64,000 nucleotides of DNA from Silene latifolia (taxonomy: Eukaryota > Streptophyta > Magnoliopsida > Caryophyllales > Caryophyllaceae): positions 168,908,325 through 168,972,324 of the forward strand of contig NC_133536.1 in assembly GCF_048544455.1 (NCBI RefSeq). The letters run 5' to 3'. Made by a program: the position numbers and the translations under genes. Positions 36,536-48,277 of the stretch are shown in pieces (position 1 is the first letter of the stretch; the number at the start of each line of letters is the position of its first letter). The notes beneath the pieces are model-generated. The model saw only the letters and a list, made by a program, of their open reading frames with translations, ran no database searches and had not been told where the DNA came from.

Positions 36536-36760
36536 CTTCCTGTGTTTAGCAAGTAAGTTTCCTTCAGAGTTAAAGACACATTATGTATTATACAAGCGGT
36601 CCCCAGAGCGTTCAGGGATGGAGCCCCCAACTATTGTTATCTTCAAGGCACCAGCGACTTCAGAGAGCATAGCTGTTGAAGGAGACGCATCCCCACCAGC
36701 ATCAATATCTTCAGCATTAACTGGGAAGCTATCATTTGAATATGGACTGTTCCATATTTC
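36536..36760 (-). pseudogene. NIT2-like: Omega-amidase exon 3 with premature stop
   Basis: It begins at the catalytic Glu (EIWNSPYSNDSFPVNAEDID) and continues through ITIVGGSIPERSGDRLYNT. TAA follows at 36583-36581, where relatives have a Cys. The frame then resumes with CVFNSEGNLLAKHRK, including the catalytic Lys. Both splice sites are intact. Confidence 0.85.
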
Positions 36761-37319
36761 CTGAAACAACAAAAATTGCAACAATGCCAGATCTTTCTTG
36801 AATAATAATTTTATGATATAAATACCGCCCCAGTCCAGTACCATTAAAACCTTTGATGGAATCTTCATGTATTAAAGTTTCTTGTGTTTGTTAGAATTAC
36901 GTTTTAAAAGTTGAAGAAGAACAGCTAAAATGAAAAGGGATTGCAATTGGGATCTATGATGAATGTGTTCATGCCAACCTTTCAATCACCAAGTCTTAAC
37001 AATGTTTTTACATGAGAGAGAGAAAGAGTTGAGCTGCAGTTTCTTTATAGCTCAAAAATTAAATTAACTGAATTTGTCTTGATTGAACTAAATGCAACTT
37101 CAACTCCTCACAAGATTAACACAGATTCTCATATGAGACAGTCTCATGATAAGACCAACATGATTGACCTTTGCTATGGGTTGATGGATGTATAGGTCGA
37201 GATTTATTTAAATGGATTGACCTTATATTATATTGATATGAGAGTGACCCTCCCTCATAACACTATAACATACTCGAAAAGGAAAAAAAAATAATAATAA
37301 CATTGTTCACTTGACTTAC

Positions 37320-37436
37320 AGGCAAAACAACAAGTTTTGCACCCTTTTGGGCGGCATCCTCAATAGCCTTTCTCGCATGATCAATGTTCCTCTTTTTGTC
37401 TGCTGTCACCGAAAGCTGGCAAAGCGCAATCTTAAA
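37320..37436 (-). CDS. NIT2-like: Omega-amidase exon 2
   Basis: 39 codons: FKIALCQLSVTADKKRNIDH, ARKAIEDAAQKGAKLVVLP. Acceptor GGCCAG, donor GTAAGT, phase 0 on both sides. Confidence 0.9.
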
Positions 37437-37711
37437 CTGGCCAACAAACATAACAAGCAAGAAAGTAAACCTCTAAGTACCATAAGTTACAAGTTTGTAA
37501 GAGGCATAACAAAAAGCAACCAATCAAAGGCGGCCTTCATAAATTCTCAATGCAGTCAACTAAACTGTTCAGTAAAACAAAAACTAAGTTATTTATTTTT
37601 AATTGGAACACAAACTCGACACAACCTATTTACCAGCTCTAAAGCTGTGTTTTGAAGTAAAAGTAGGAGGAAAAAGAAAGTAATCAAGACGTTTTCCTAT
37701 CAAATCTTTAA

Positions 37712-37970
37712 GGGCGTGTTTGGATGGAGGGGTTTGGAGGGAAAGGAAAGAGAGGGAGAGTAGGGGATTTAAAATCCCTTGTTTGGATAGCAAATAAGGG
37801 GGGAGGGATTTGGACGCATCCAATTTCCCTCCTCTAAGCCAAAACAAAATCCCTCTTGTATCCAAACAGTAAAACACCCACGCCTCATTCCCCCTCCCTT
37901 TCCCTTCCCTCCTTCCCCGTCCCCTCCCCTCCCCTCCCTTTCCCTCCTATTTTGGTATCCAAACAGGGCC
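37712..37970. mobile_element. Tourist-type (PIF/Harbinger) MITE in intron 1
   Basis: Ends GGGCGTGTTTGGAT and ATCCAAACAGGGCC are inverted. TAA flanks both sides (37709-37711, 37971-37973), the Harbinger target. The interior is a C/T- and G/A-rich inverted block. Confidence 0.75.
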
Positions 37971-37980
37971 TAAGTTCGAA

Positions 37981-38578
37981 TCGCATGAGACATTTCTTCT
38001 CATCAAATTTACCATCCAAACATGGACAATTATCCCCTTTTTCTTTCTCTATCCTCCATCCAAAGACAGCGTAATGGTATACCACTTCATACAATCATTC
38101 GACATACAATCATTTAACATGATTAATTAAACACCCCCAACGTGACCAATTATCCTATGTAATTCAAATGGGACTCCCTACATCGCATTTATATTGTCCC
38201 ATAACTCTCATTCGACTTTGGTAGTCAACTTTGATGATTATTTTATCACCATATACAATGGTTGCAACATTTTAAAAACAAAATATTTATATCGTCTCAC
38301 TCTTTTGTTTACTCTACTCACTCATTTGTTCACCTTTGATTAAAAATCTCCACAAAGAAAAAAAAAAAACTAAAACAAATGATTGAGACAGCGGGGTATG
38401 AAAATAGTTGTTCCAATCAACCAAATCTTTAAGTATGTTGGGGAGATTTTAATTTGAATTTCATGAGACATTTCTTCCTATCAAATTTACCATCCCAACA
38501 AGCAAAATCATCCCCTTTCTCTATCTCTACCCTCCATCCAAACAGGGTACTAGTATACCACTTGATACAATCATTCGA
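37981..38578 (+). repeat. Direct repeat of about 120 bp in intron 1
   Basis: 37981-38100 and 38459-38578 share CATGAGACATTTCTTC, TCAAATTTACCATCC, CTCCATCCAAA and ATACAATCATTCGA. Both copies resemble decayed halves of a GTTTGGAT-ended element. Confidence 0.6.
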
Positions 38579-38731
38579 TAAATCAAATGCAACAAATCCG
38601 CAATATAAATATACAAGTATACGGATAAATTAATGATCAAAGTTCAGAATCAAATTAATAGTGGACGCTAAATTTGAAATGAAGTTAGTACGATTAAATT
38701 CAAAGCAAATCAGAAAAGCAAAAGAAGTTAC

Positions 38732-39200
38732 CTTGGTGATGGGAGGGGTAGGCAATTGAATAACAGGAGGAACCCTAGCTTTTTCAGGATTGAAACGTTG
38801 GAAAGATACTCCCTCTGATTCTCTATGTTCTTTCACATTTGTTTTTGAGTAGAATTTAGTGGGATGATGATATGTGGATGTAAATGAAAGTAAGAGAGAA
38901 AATGTGGGGTCATAAGTTATTATAACCACAAAAGATAGACAAATAAGGAAAGTGGAAGATCATAGTGAATTTGCCGTTTTAGAAAATGTGGAAGATGTTA
39001 GAGAATAGGAGGGAGTAATTCGTAACAATGAAAAACACGGAATTGCAGCGCCGTGGTATGGAAGCCACTGGACTTGAAAAGTATATCGGCACGACCGTGG
39101 TGGTAATCGTCTAACGCCGGAAGTTCCCCAAGGTTAACACTGCGAGAGGAAGAAGTTGTGTGTAATTGTGTATCTAAACTGATGAGAGAACAGCTGGCCC
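38732..39200 (-). pseudogene. NIT2-like: Omega-amidase exon 1, coding part split by a MITE
   Basis: The 3' piece (38806-38732) encodes FQRFNPEKARVPPVIQLPTP and PITK before a GTAACT donor. The 5' piece (from 39018 rightward) encodes SSGFHTTALQFRVFHCYE, probably transit-peptide sequence. Removing the MITE and one TA copy joins the two in frame. The right limit is arbitrary, since the frame is open to 39465 without a start I trust. Confidence 0.7.
38809..39015. mobile_element. Stowaway MITE inside omega-amidase exon 1
   Basis: Ends CTCCCTCTGATTCTCTATG and the reverse complement of CTCCCTCCTATTCTCTAAC; TA at 38807-38808 and 39016-39017. The insertion adds 209 bp, which breaks the frame. A minus-strand ATG within it (38929-38927) opens a frame that runs into the remaining exon in phase. 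Confidence 0.85.
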
Positions 39201-39465
39201 GCACCGCATTTGAGCCGGGCCACGCCAGCGGGCGCGCGTGTGTGTGTTTGAACCCAAACCCACAAGCCCAACAATCACCACAAAAGCCTCCTTGGTCCAA
39301 TCTCTTACCCACCATTGGACCAAAGGCAATATAAACACAAAAACAACTCTCCTCCTCACCGATGTGGGAGAGAGTATGTACCAAAAAACAAAAACCTTGG
39401 CTTTTCATGGCATCATACCAACATGAAAGAAGAAGCCATTGTTGATGATGCTTGGATTTATTCAA

Positions 39466-40074
39466 ATGGGTTAGTTATCCAGATATGATTGTAACAAATA
39501 AACCCACCAATCGCCAACCTTTAACATCAGCGACCAGCGACCAGCGACCACGACATCAGATCTGTGACCCGTATTCGAGGAACAACCAGTGACGACTTCG
39601 TATATAATATTTAGCTTTAAGATCTTCCATTTGTCTTTATTAATCAATCAATTTAGTAATCATCTCTATAGATGGGTATGCTTAGATTTAATGCTCTGAA
39701 TTTAATAACTTGTTGATTGTTGTTGTATATTCATTCAACTGAGAACAAGTGGATTTTTGTCGTGCATTCAAATACACCAAGGGTCAGTTTGTTTTACGCA
39801 TGGGTTTGGGTTTGGAATCATGAATCATATATAGGTGGTATGGGATTGAAACTTCATTACTCATATCTTGTGTCTGTGTTGTTTCAATTGTAAACGGTAT
39901 GGGTTTAAAATTAAGTTAAGGTTGAAATAGGTAAAATTTAATACTTTAAATAATAAATTTAACATATAAAATCATGAACATAAAGATTTAATCAAATAAT
40001 TATATAAAATGTTTTATTTATAATATGTCATAATATTTATTTTCACATTTTTATTTAACATAATTTGATACTCA
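39466..40074. other. Upstream flank of the omega-amidase gene
   Basis: It has a short GACCAGC triplicate (about 39529-39552) and AT-rich sequence. No gene recognised. A promoter for the minus-strand gene should lie here, but I could not identify a TATA box with confidence. Confidence 0.35.
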
Positions 40075-40103
40075 CTAGGTTTGGTGCCCGGCTTTCCCCG
40101 GGC
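40075..40103 (-). other. Helitron 3' terminus, minus strand
   Basis: On the minus strand the hairpin GCCCGG...CCGGGC (40103-40086) is followed by ACCAAAC and CTAG (40078-40075), then T. The Helitron body would extend to the right. Its 5' end is not located; the 130-bp direct repeats at 40795 and 41339 may be internal. Confidence 0.6.
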
Positions 40104-40794
40104 TACTTCTATTTACCGTTAAATTTTATTTTCAATGAAATAAACTATGTTGGAGTTGTCTAACTCACACGTTTAGTATTTGTAATATATTTTTCTACGG
40201 CATATCTTGTAATTATGATGAAATGTAAAGTTTATTTTCAAATTATGAGATACGTTCACTACCTCGCTATTAATATTATTACTTTCACGACATTCTTTCT
40301 TAATATCATTACATTCACTACTCCCGTGGTTACTATTGTTTCTTTTACTAATTCCTCTATTTTTTTTCCTGTTAAATTCATTATTCCCGTTAATTTTATC
40401 CGTCCTATATTTAAAAATAAAATATTTCCTTGAGTCGATTGGTTATTTAATTGTTCATACTTTTTCTCATTGTTACCATTGTTACTTTCACTACATTCGT
40501 AGTTACTTTCACTACTCCCACTATCATTATTATAATTGTCACTACTCTCACATTAATACCGTTAATTTTATTAATCTCGTTGTTGCTACTATTACTTTTA
40601 CTACATTTAATTTAATGTATAATTCTATGATGATACCAATTAATTCCATAAGCGGGGCATGTTAATTTTAAGGAAAATCACTATATTCTTGTGTTTTTTA
40701 AATTTAATTACTTTAATTTAATGTAATTTCCATAAATATTCTTCATCAAGATATCTTTATATTATACTTTTAACCAAAACTATATAATATTTAC

Positions 40795-41470
40795 ATTGAG
40801 GTCCCTTTATCAGGTCCATCACACGGTGCTATCGATTTAAAACTATATAGTATAATTAATTTGTATAGATTTCTTTAATTACATTGAAGTCTCTTGGTTT
40901 CTGGAATTAATATATAGTATTGATTGATTGATTATGGAATCTAACTTGAATTATTTATAACCTACTAATATTATATTTTTGTATGTTAAATAATTAACAT
41001 CTCTATACATCTAATAAACTATAAAGTTTAATAAAGTTGCATAGATTTTAAATTTAATATATAATTTTATGACGATAATAGTTAATACCATAAGTGTGCA
41101 TGTTTATACTAATTAATTATTTTATTTTAAGGAAATTGACCATCTTCTAGTCTTCTATAAATATTTAGAAAAGTTACCAAACATCTTCTTTCTTTTAGTC
41201 TCCTTGAAATTGATCATCTTAATTAATTATAAGGAAATTGACCATCTTAATTAATTAATTATTTTATTTTAAGGAAATTTGTCATGTTTAGGAAAATTAC
41301 CAAGCTAATTTAATTTTAACCCAAATTATATAATATTTACATTGAGATCCCTTAATCGGGTCCATCACACGGTGTTATTGATTTAAAACTATATAGTATA
41401 ATTAATTTGTATAACTTTCTTTAATTACATTGAAGTCCCTTGGTTTCTGGATTTAATATATAATATTGAT
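40795..41470 (+). repeat. Direct repeat of about 130 bp
   Basis: 40795-40925 and 41339-41470 share GGTCCATCACACGGTG, TTAAAACTATATAGTATAAT and TTAATTACATTGAAGTC. The spacing is 544 bp and the region is AT-rich. Confidence 0.7.
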
Positions 41471-41630
41471 GGCTATCTATCTTATACACACCCCCCCCCC
41501 CCCCATTGGATTTGAGGTATGGGTATGAAACCCCCAAATCTGTCAAACAAACACTTAGTATGGGTTTGAGTCATTTCAAACTCATACCTCATATCTTTTG
41601 TGTTTGAACCAAACCACCCCCCTAAAACTT

Positions 41631-42534
41631 TTTTTTTTTTTGTCAGAAAGGAAAAGATTGCTTAATTTAAGGTACAGCAGCTGCTATACCATGAGCAATC
41701 CTATTAAGGGACCTGGGACAATGACTAAGAGAAAAACAATGACGTGAGGAAAGTAAGGAAAGTAGAGATCGTAAAATGGGAGCAATTGCACAGTCGACAG
41801 TCGCCCCACCATTCAACTGGAGGACAAGATTTAGGCAGTCCGAGGTTGCATCAATATGTCGATATCCCAGAGAGATGTCATCCTGGCAAGCAGACTTCAA
41901 AGCAAAAGCCTCAGCCTGAAGAGGAGTCTTCGCCCAGAAAGCACTCTTTCCAACATGACGCATAACTCCATTGTTATCTTTGAAGAACCAGGCGGCAGTA
42001 GCCCTCAGATTAGATTTCCATGAAGCGTCACATTTAAGACGAATATGTTCCGAACAAATTACTGACCCAATTAAACAAATAGGAAAATGATTTCGTAAAA
42101 GAGCAGAAACATGCATCTCATCAGCAGGAGGAACGGTGGCAATCTTTGCTGTACTCCGCTCTTCCTCAACTTGCAAATTATTATGAGCATCCCGACTGAT
42201 AAGATTGAGAAGGGCATAGTAATTAATTGAAGTATCATGAAAGGTAAGGCGATTGCGCGCACACCATATGTGCCATAACGTGCTGACGAACAAGGAGATG
42301 GAAAACGTGGGATTTGGGGATTTGGACAACAAGTGTAACCAGTTAATGACCCATTGTTGGATTGGAATATTACTCCCAACAGAAGTTCGAATACCCAAGG
42401 GCGAAGCAGCCCAAACCCGAGCAGCAAAAGGGCAATCTCGAAACAAATGATCCAAGGATTCAAGGATCGTAGATGCAGAGGGACACGTTTGGCAATAACA
42501 ATACCACTGAAGATCCCGTTTCCACGCCTCACCC
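41631..42534 (-). mobile_element. 5'-truncated LINE (L1-type) with poly(A) and 17-bp target duplication
   Basis: CCACCCCCCTAAAACTT occurs exactly at 41614-41630 and 42535-42551. The minus-strand 3' end has an A run of about 11-13 (plus-strand T to 41641). Only the last 0.9 kb of the element was copied. Confidence 0.9.
41667..42530 (-). pseudogene. LINE C-terminal protein: RT zinc-binding and RNase H domains
   Basis: The frame enters from the truncated 5' edge with CYCQTCPSASTILESLDHLF then RDCPFAARVW, a zf-RVT motif. It continues to an RNase H-like domain (LKCDASW ... AAWFFKDNNGVMRHVG ... LQAEAFALKSA ... DATSDCLNLV) and a stop at 41667. The frame is open throughout, so the insertion looks recent, but there is no start codon of its own. 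Confidence 0.8.
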
Positions 42535-42568
42535 CCACCCCCCTAAAACTTGGTAGATACGGTTTCAC

Positions 42569-43148
42569 AGTTTTTCGCAAAAGTGACAATTAACCCCGTA
42601 ACTTTAGTAAAGTGTGAGATTGGGCCCCACAACTTACAAATGTAGTAATTAGGCCCCGTAACTTTGGCAAAAAAGCGAAATCTAACTCAATTTCTCTTTT
42701 CAACTTAAATCATATCATTAAATCATTTTATATATAATTTTATTGTACACTAAATAATTATTAACATTTTAAAAGTAGTTATTTAATTTATTAACATAAC
42801 TTTTAGAATATTTTTAATATTTTTTTACTAATTTTATAATAATTCACATTCATATTTTACAAGTTTTCAATTTTATTTAATTCATTCAAATATTTGTTTC
42901 CAACAATGTGTAATAAATTGTATACACAATTTTAAATTTTTAACAAGTTTTATTGTATACTTATAAATTGTATTGATGAATGAAATTGAATTTTTTGGTG
43001 CAATTTTGGTTGAAAATAAAAAAATTGGGTTGAATTTCACTTTTTATCAAAGTTATGGGGCCTAATTACTACATTTGTAAGTTATGAGGTTAAATCTCAC
43101 AATTGGCTAAAGTAATGGGGGCTAATCACCATTTTCGCGGTTTTTTAA
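42569..43148. mobile_element. Inverted-repeat MITE, about 110-bp arms
   Basis: The left arm contains TTCGCAAAAGTGACAATTAA and CAACTTACAAATGTAGTAAT; the right arm is its diverged reverse complement. The centre is AT-rich. No target duplication found. Confidence 0.6.
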
Positions 43149-43380
43149 TAAGTTATTGAGATACCAGTCTTCCTTATTATTTTATCTTTAATCATAATTT
43201 GTACCTTCTTAGTCTTGGGTTGATCACTAAGAACCCAAAATAAAAAATTTCTTCTATTGCAAATAAAAGGTTGTTTTTAATTTTAGGAATTAAGTTCCAA
43301 AATAAGAACTTGGTTGTTCATACATGGGAATTTGATAACCAATAAGCATACTTTGAAAAATGTGGAAGACCAATTACTTA

Positions 43381-43655
43381 CTCTCTCCTATTCCGAATAA
43401 CTGTCCCATTTGGACAATGGCACAAAAATTAAGGAATGAAGCTATAATAATGAAAAATATTGTATAGGGGTAAGAATATAGGAGTTAAATAATGAAAAGT
43501 ATAGAATATGATGGTTTATGGGTGGTTGGGATGGTAAATAAAGAAAAGAGCCAAGGGCAGGAAAGTAAAAAAAACATGTCCAAATATAGCAAATGGGACA
43601 GTTATGTGAATAGACGAAAATGGCAAATGGGACAGTTATTCGGAATAGGAGGGAG
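43381..43655. mobile_element. Stowaway MITE
   Basis: Ends CTCTCTCCTATTCCGAATAA and its near-perfect reverse complement ending GGAATAGGAGGGAG, flanked by TA (43379-43380, 43656-43657). The arms extend through CTGTCCCATTTG. Confidence 0.8.
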
Positions 43656-43872
43656 TATTCTTTATTTTTTATTTAAGAACTTTATACAAATGTAATCTAT
43701 TGTGGGCAAAAGTTCTTAAACATTGGAACAAATAAAATATGATATGGCATAAGAAGAACTTAATATAAAGTTCTTTTATTGTTATTGCTCTTAGTACCAC
43801 TTGTTCTTAAAACTGTACCTAGTTTATTGAGAGACCGTCTCTCAGAAAACCTACTTATTCAAATAAAGAAAA

Positions 43873-44254
43873 GAGTAAATTAGATTTTACTCCCTTTTGA
43901 AATATACTTTTTTTAAAATTTCTCCTTTAAGTTGCATTTTTATTTCAAATTGCTTCTGAACTCTAAATTAGATGACTTATTTCGTCTTTTTTTTAAAACT
44001 TATTTTGTTTGAGACTTAGCCAATTCATATTTTGAAATATATATATATATATGTAGACAAACGGAGGGAGAGTTGAAAACCGGATAAAATAAGTTACTTA
44101 ATTTGGGGTTTTAAGCAATTTCAGGTAACAATGCATTTAAGGGAGTAATTTTAGGTAAAAATGCAACTTAAAGAAGGAATTTTAAGAAAAATAAATAAAA
44201 AGGGAATAATTTAAAAAAACTGAATTTCAAAAAGGGCTAAAATCTAATTAACTC
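43873..44254. mobile_element. Mutator-type MITE with 9-bp duplication
   Basis: Arms start GAGTAAATTAGATTTTA and end in the reverse complement TAAAATCTAATTAACTC. TAAAGAAAA is at 43864-43872 and 44255-44263. The arms run about 120 bp. Confidence 0.8.
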
Positions 44255-44891
44255 TAAAGAAAACAAATTATCTATATAGTACTCCTAAGTGAATAACTAA
44301 ATTATTACAAACAAAAAGGACTTATTAGTAAACCTGACCCGACAAGGGTGAGATTATTGATAGTCTTGAGAGAAGGCTCAATCAAGACTACCATAATCTA
44401 CCTTAATCTTGACAAAGACTCAATTTAAGATTTTGGATGAGTCTTGACCCCACTTTCTAGAAGTTAGAACTAATTAATAAGTTTGTGAAAAAAGAATTAA
44501 AATAGAAAAGTACAGTAGACTCTGAGGTGAGTCTGACGGATAATGTATAAGATGAGTCAAAACAACAATAAAATAATAAAAGTTAGTGGAAAACTGATGT
44601 GGCAAAGTCGTAAGACTTGCGGAGTCTGACCCGTCGATTGTACACCCTAGCACGTTTTGGAGGGGGAGGGGGGTTGTTGTTATGGGTGGAAGGCAGCCTA
44701 AGCCGATGTTATAGGTCCAGTTTTAGTTTTTTTTTTCCTTATCAAAAACATCTTTTAATAGAAGGCAAAATTGCTTATTATGAAGCCAATAAACTCCGTA
44801 TTGCCTCTTTTGGTAATGAAATGGCATACAAAAATACTAAAATAGTAACAATAATCATCAGGTGAAATGGTAAAAGTAATAGCGATAACAA

Positions 44892-44922
44892 TTAGTTTAG
44901 ATCCCGTGCAATATATGCACGG
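44892..44922 (-). other. Helitron-like 3' terminus, minus strand
   Basis: On the minus strand a 7-bp stem CCGTGCA/TGCACGG with an AT loop (44922-44904) precedes GATCTAAA and CTAA, then T. This fits CTRR-type Helitron ends but is weaker than the one at 31777. Confidence 0.4.
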
Positions 44923-45418
44923 TACTTAAAGTTTAATATTTTAATAAAAAAATTTATCATTGTGTTTTGTTTTGATAAGTAAAAGCTGGAACAGAAAGTT
45001 AATTAAGAGAATTGAGTTGAAATATATTTTAATGAAAATATTTTTATAGCATAAAGCTAATGAGTTTCAATTCATATTATTTTTTTCAATTTTTTTTTTG
45101 TTAGGAAACTAATAACAACGATTTACAGTTTTGTTTTTATATTGAGTATGGGTCAACTTATCATCTATTAATAGCATCAGTATAAGATTTAGGAATTTAT
45201 AGTTGGTTGACAGAAATAATCTCACCTTTAAGTCATCTTCCAAAAATAATCTCATCTTTTAATAGTCCAAAAATAATCCAACCTTTTAACCTCATCTTTT
45301 TTAAACAATCTTTTTTACCTATAACCTACTTAAGTGGTTTTAACTCACTTAAGTTGTTATATTTTTCCAGATTTTTAAGTTTTACGTTTATATTTTATTT
45401 CTTATTCACTAATTATTC

Positions 45419-46435
45419 TATAAGACCATTCTTATCATAAGACAGGCCCAATTAGCGATAAGCCCAAACTTCGCTAATTTCTCCCAACCCCGCTAGTTTC
45501 TCTTCACCGTCCTGCTGTGTCCTTCCCAAGTCAAGCTACCCACCGCCTTTGTCCACTGCCTGTAGCCACGACAACCTTCACCCAGCATCAAACGACAACC
45601 GGACTCTACACGCCGCTCCACACAAAAGTCTATCTAAGGGCATGAGTTTTTAACTTAAAACACCAAGTTATCAATCTATAACTAAAAAGATGGTCATAAA
45701 ATTGCAAGTTACAAAGTTATAAATTTAATTTGTAAAGTTTTCAAGTTAAAATTGCCAGTTACAAAGTTGAAACTTCCAATTTTTGTTTACAAAAAACAGA
45801 AAAATTATAAGTTTAAAACAAAATTATACAAATTTATTTTCAATCAAAAGTGTAAGTTTTGAAGCCAAAATTATTGGTTATCAAACTAAAATACTAGATG
45901 AAGCCTTACTTAAATAGAATCCATAATTTTATTAAACTTATAAGCTTAAACTTTTCGATTTAACAAAATGAGTTTTCAAATCAAAACAATTAGTTGTTAA
46001 AAATTAGAAATATGAATTTTCATCTTAAAAGCTTGTCCTAAGATCTATTCACAGACCTGCTTTGTGTTCGTCGACGCATCGACGTCATTGCGGTCGCCGA
46101 TCATTTGGGTTGGTGGTTGCAGAGGTGAAGGGGTGGGGACACTGGAGGTGAATATATGAGCCAGCCAAATTTGATGACGTCGACAGCTGTAAAGGCATTC
46201 GGCCCATCGGTGAATACCTGGATAAAATAGGTGTGGAGAGGGTGGCGGTGGCGGTAGCGATGGTGATGGTGGTGACGGAGGTCGTGGCAGAGGTAGCGGC
46301 GTCGAAAATCTATCAGTCTATCGACACTTTTTATGCTTAAGATACCAGAGGAGTTTTCATTTTTTATAGGTGGCAACTTTTTTGTTGGGCTAACTCTTCT
46401 ACTGGGCCCGTCCTATGCTATAGGACGGTCCTATA
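45419..46435. mobile_element. 1-kb non-autonomous DNA transposon
   Basis: The left end TATAAGACCATTCTTATCAT is an imperfect inverted repeat of the right end (TAGGACGGTCCTATA), and the arms run through GGCCCA. The interior has a short minus-strand frame rich in Arg/His (46101-46376) that I consider non-coding. Duplication not resolved. Confidence 0.5.
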
Positions 46436-46833
46436 GGAGAGTTGCTGTTTCTTATTTCTTCATCTCTCACTTGCTTTATAAAAAAAAAGCTTCAATAGCA
46501 TAATCTTAAGTCTTACTCTTATCCTCTTTATGAAATTAGCAGATGACTCTGTAGAAATGAATCCAAACGAAATTCAAGAAAGCCAAAAGATCAAACATTG
46601 AAGATTGACTTTTTGGTTAAAATCGTATGCGCACGGGCCACAATCAAATGATTGTTCAAAAATTCAATACTTTCTCAATCAGTGATGCCTAAGATGCCTA
46701 AGATGTAGCCTTGCTCAACCAGTAGATTAATTAGATGAATTACATACTTCTTTTGCTCGAGATTTTAAAAAATACTCCATTATGGAGTGAGTTGATTAAG
46801 GTGAAAGTAATACGGAGTATCATATAACAACTA

Positions 46834-47018
46834 GTCTTGCTTGTGATGGGGTAATCCCGTCACAAGCTTGTGACCTCTCACAAAAGGGGAGGAGGGGACA
46901 AGGTAGAACACCCCCCATGTGCTTCCCACTCATCTCTCAATGGGTATTTTGTGAGAGAAAACGGTATCCGTCACAAGTTTGTGACGGATATCGACGTCAC
47001 AAATGAGAATTTGTGATC
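46834..47018. mobile_element. Small MITE with repeated GTCACAAGC motifs
   Basis: CTTGTGATGGGGTAATCCCGTCACAAGCTTGTGAC at the left is mirrored by CCGTCACAAGTTTGTGACGG at the right. Confidence 0.5.
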
Positions 47019-48017
47019 ATATAAACCCACGTAAGCTAGAGCTACATCCTATTATTTTACTCTTGATAATATCCTATTCTCCGTTTAATACATGAAGGGA
47101 TTATTGATAAGGTTATTTTCAGTCGTTTGCCTTAGTCAAAATAAATCCTAAACTACTACTAACTAATAGCTAGCAGTAAGTCAGGGTCGAATCCACATGG
47201 AGGCTAGGTAATAATTCTAGTTTGCTTATATTTAGATTGTCTTAAGGTAACTAGTTTTGGGGGTTTGTTGATTTGGTTTCTAACAGCTAATTGCAAAGTA
47301 AATAAAGGACAGATAACAATAATATTAAAGAGTTTAGGGATTCGGGTTCACTATGTAGTCATCAAAGGGTAGGATTTAATTCATTGATTGAGCAATTTAT
47401 ATTGTTGAAAGTCATATGATCGGTCGATTCTAATATGTCTATTTAGATCTAACTCAACATGCAATCGTTATCATTAAGTCGGTCTAATTCAATTATCGTG
47501 GCCTATACTAGTCTTAACCCGATCGGTAAAAATCCTAGTTTATGCGAGACTAATTAATTAACTCTGATAAGTAATCAACTAATTAGAAGTAATACGATAA
47601 TTAAATAACAATAGAAAGCAATTTAACAATCAATTCATAACAACCCTTTTCTAACCACCTAGATCGCCTTTCACCCTAGATAGTAAATTAGCTACTCATA
47701 GTGAATTGATTAACAACAATAAAGATGAATTTAAACATAATTGAAGACATGAAATAACAGTAATGAATTAAAAGCATAAAACTTGAACAATAAATTGTGA
47801 AGAACGATTAGTACCTTAATGGTTAATGAGGAAAGATTAAAGATCCGAATGCTAAATTAATGTAGACTAATCTAAGGTATTCTAAGAGAGTTTTTAGAGA
47901 AGTTCTACTAAACATACGGAAATTAAAGCGTAATAAAAGCGTCGTACGATATTAGGTATTTAAAGTAAAACGTAACCGACTTAAGGAAATTGCGGAAATT
48001 ATAGAACAAATTGGTTC

Positions 48018-48090
48018 CTCGATCGAGCCTAGGGCTACTCGATCGAGTCACCACTTCCTCGATCGAGCCCAAGCTCAGTTGATCGAGGAA
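48018..48090 (-). promoter_or_regulatory. Cluster of CTCGATCGAG palindromes in U3
   Basis: Copies are at 48018-48027, 48038-48047 and 48058-48067, with starts exactly 20 bp apart. A degenerate fourth (GTTGATCGAGGAACC) is at 48078-48090. The same motif recurs at 57436, 57456, 58734-58770 and 58834-58911 in the element body. Confidence 0.7.
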
Positions 48091-48277
48091 CCACCTCTTT
48101 TCAGCTCTTTTCTTCGTGTTTTCTTCTTTACTTCTCTTCCTTCATTCTTATGGATTTCCGTGCCGTGCTTCGTGTATTCCTCCATGTCTACTCCGTGATG
48201 CCCATTTCATTCCTTTGCTCCTCAAATGCATCATTTCTGCATTAAACATCAAAAGGCGGAAGTATCAACGTTCTAAC

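Noticed and set aside
46101-46376. His/Arg-rich minus-strand ORF
   Set aside because: Low-complexity translation of a GGT-rich stretch inside a DNA transposon; no conserved motif.
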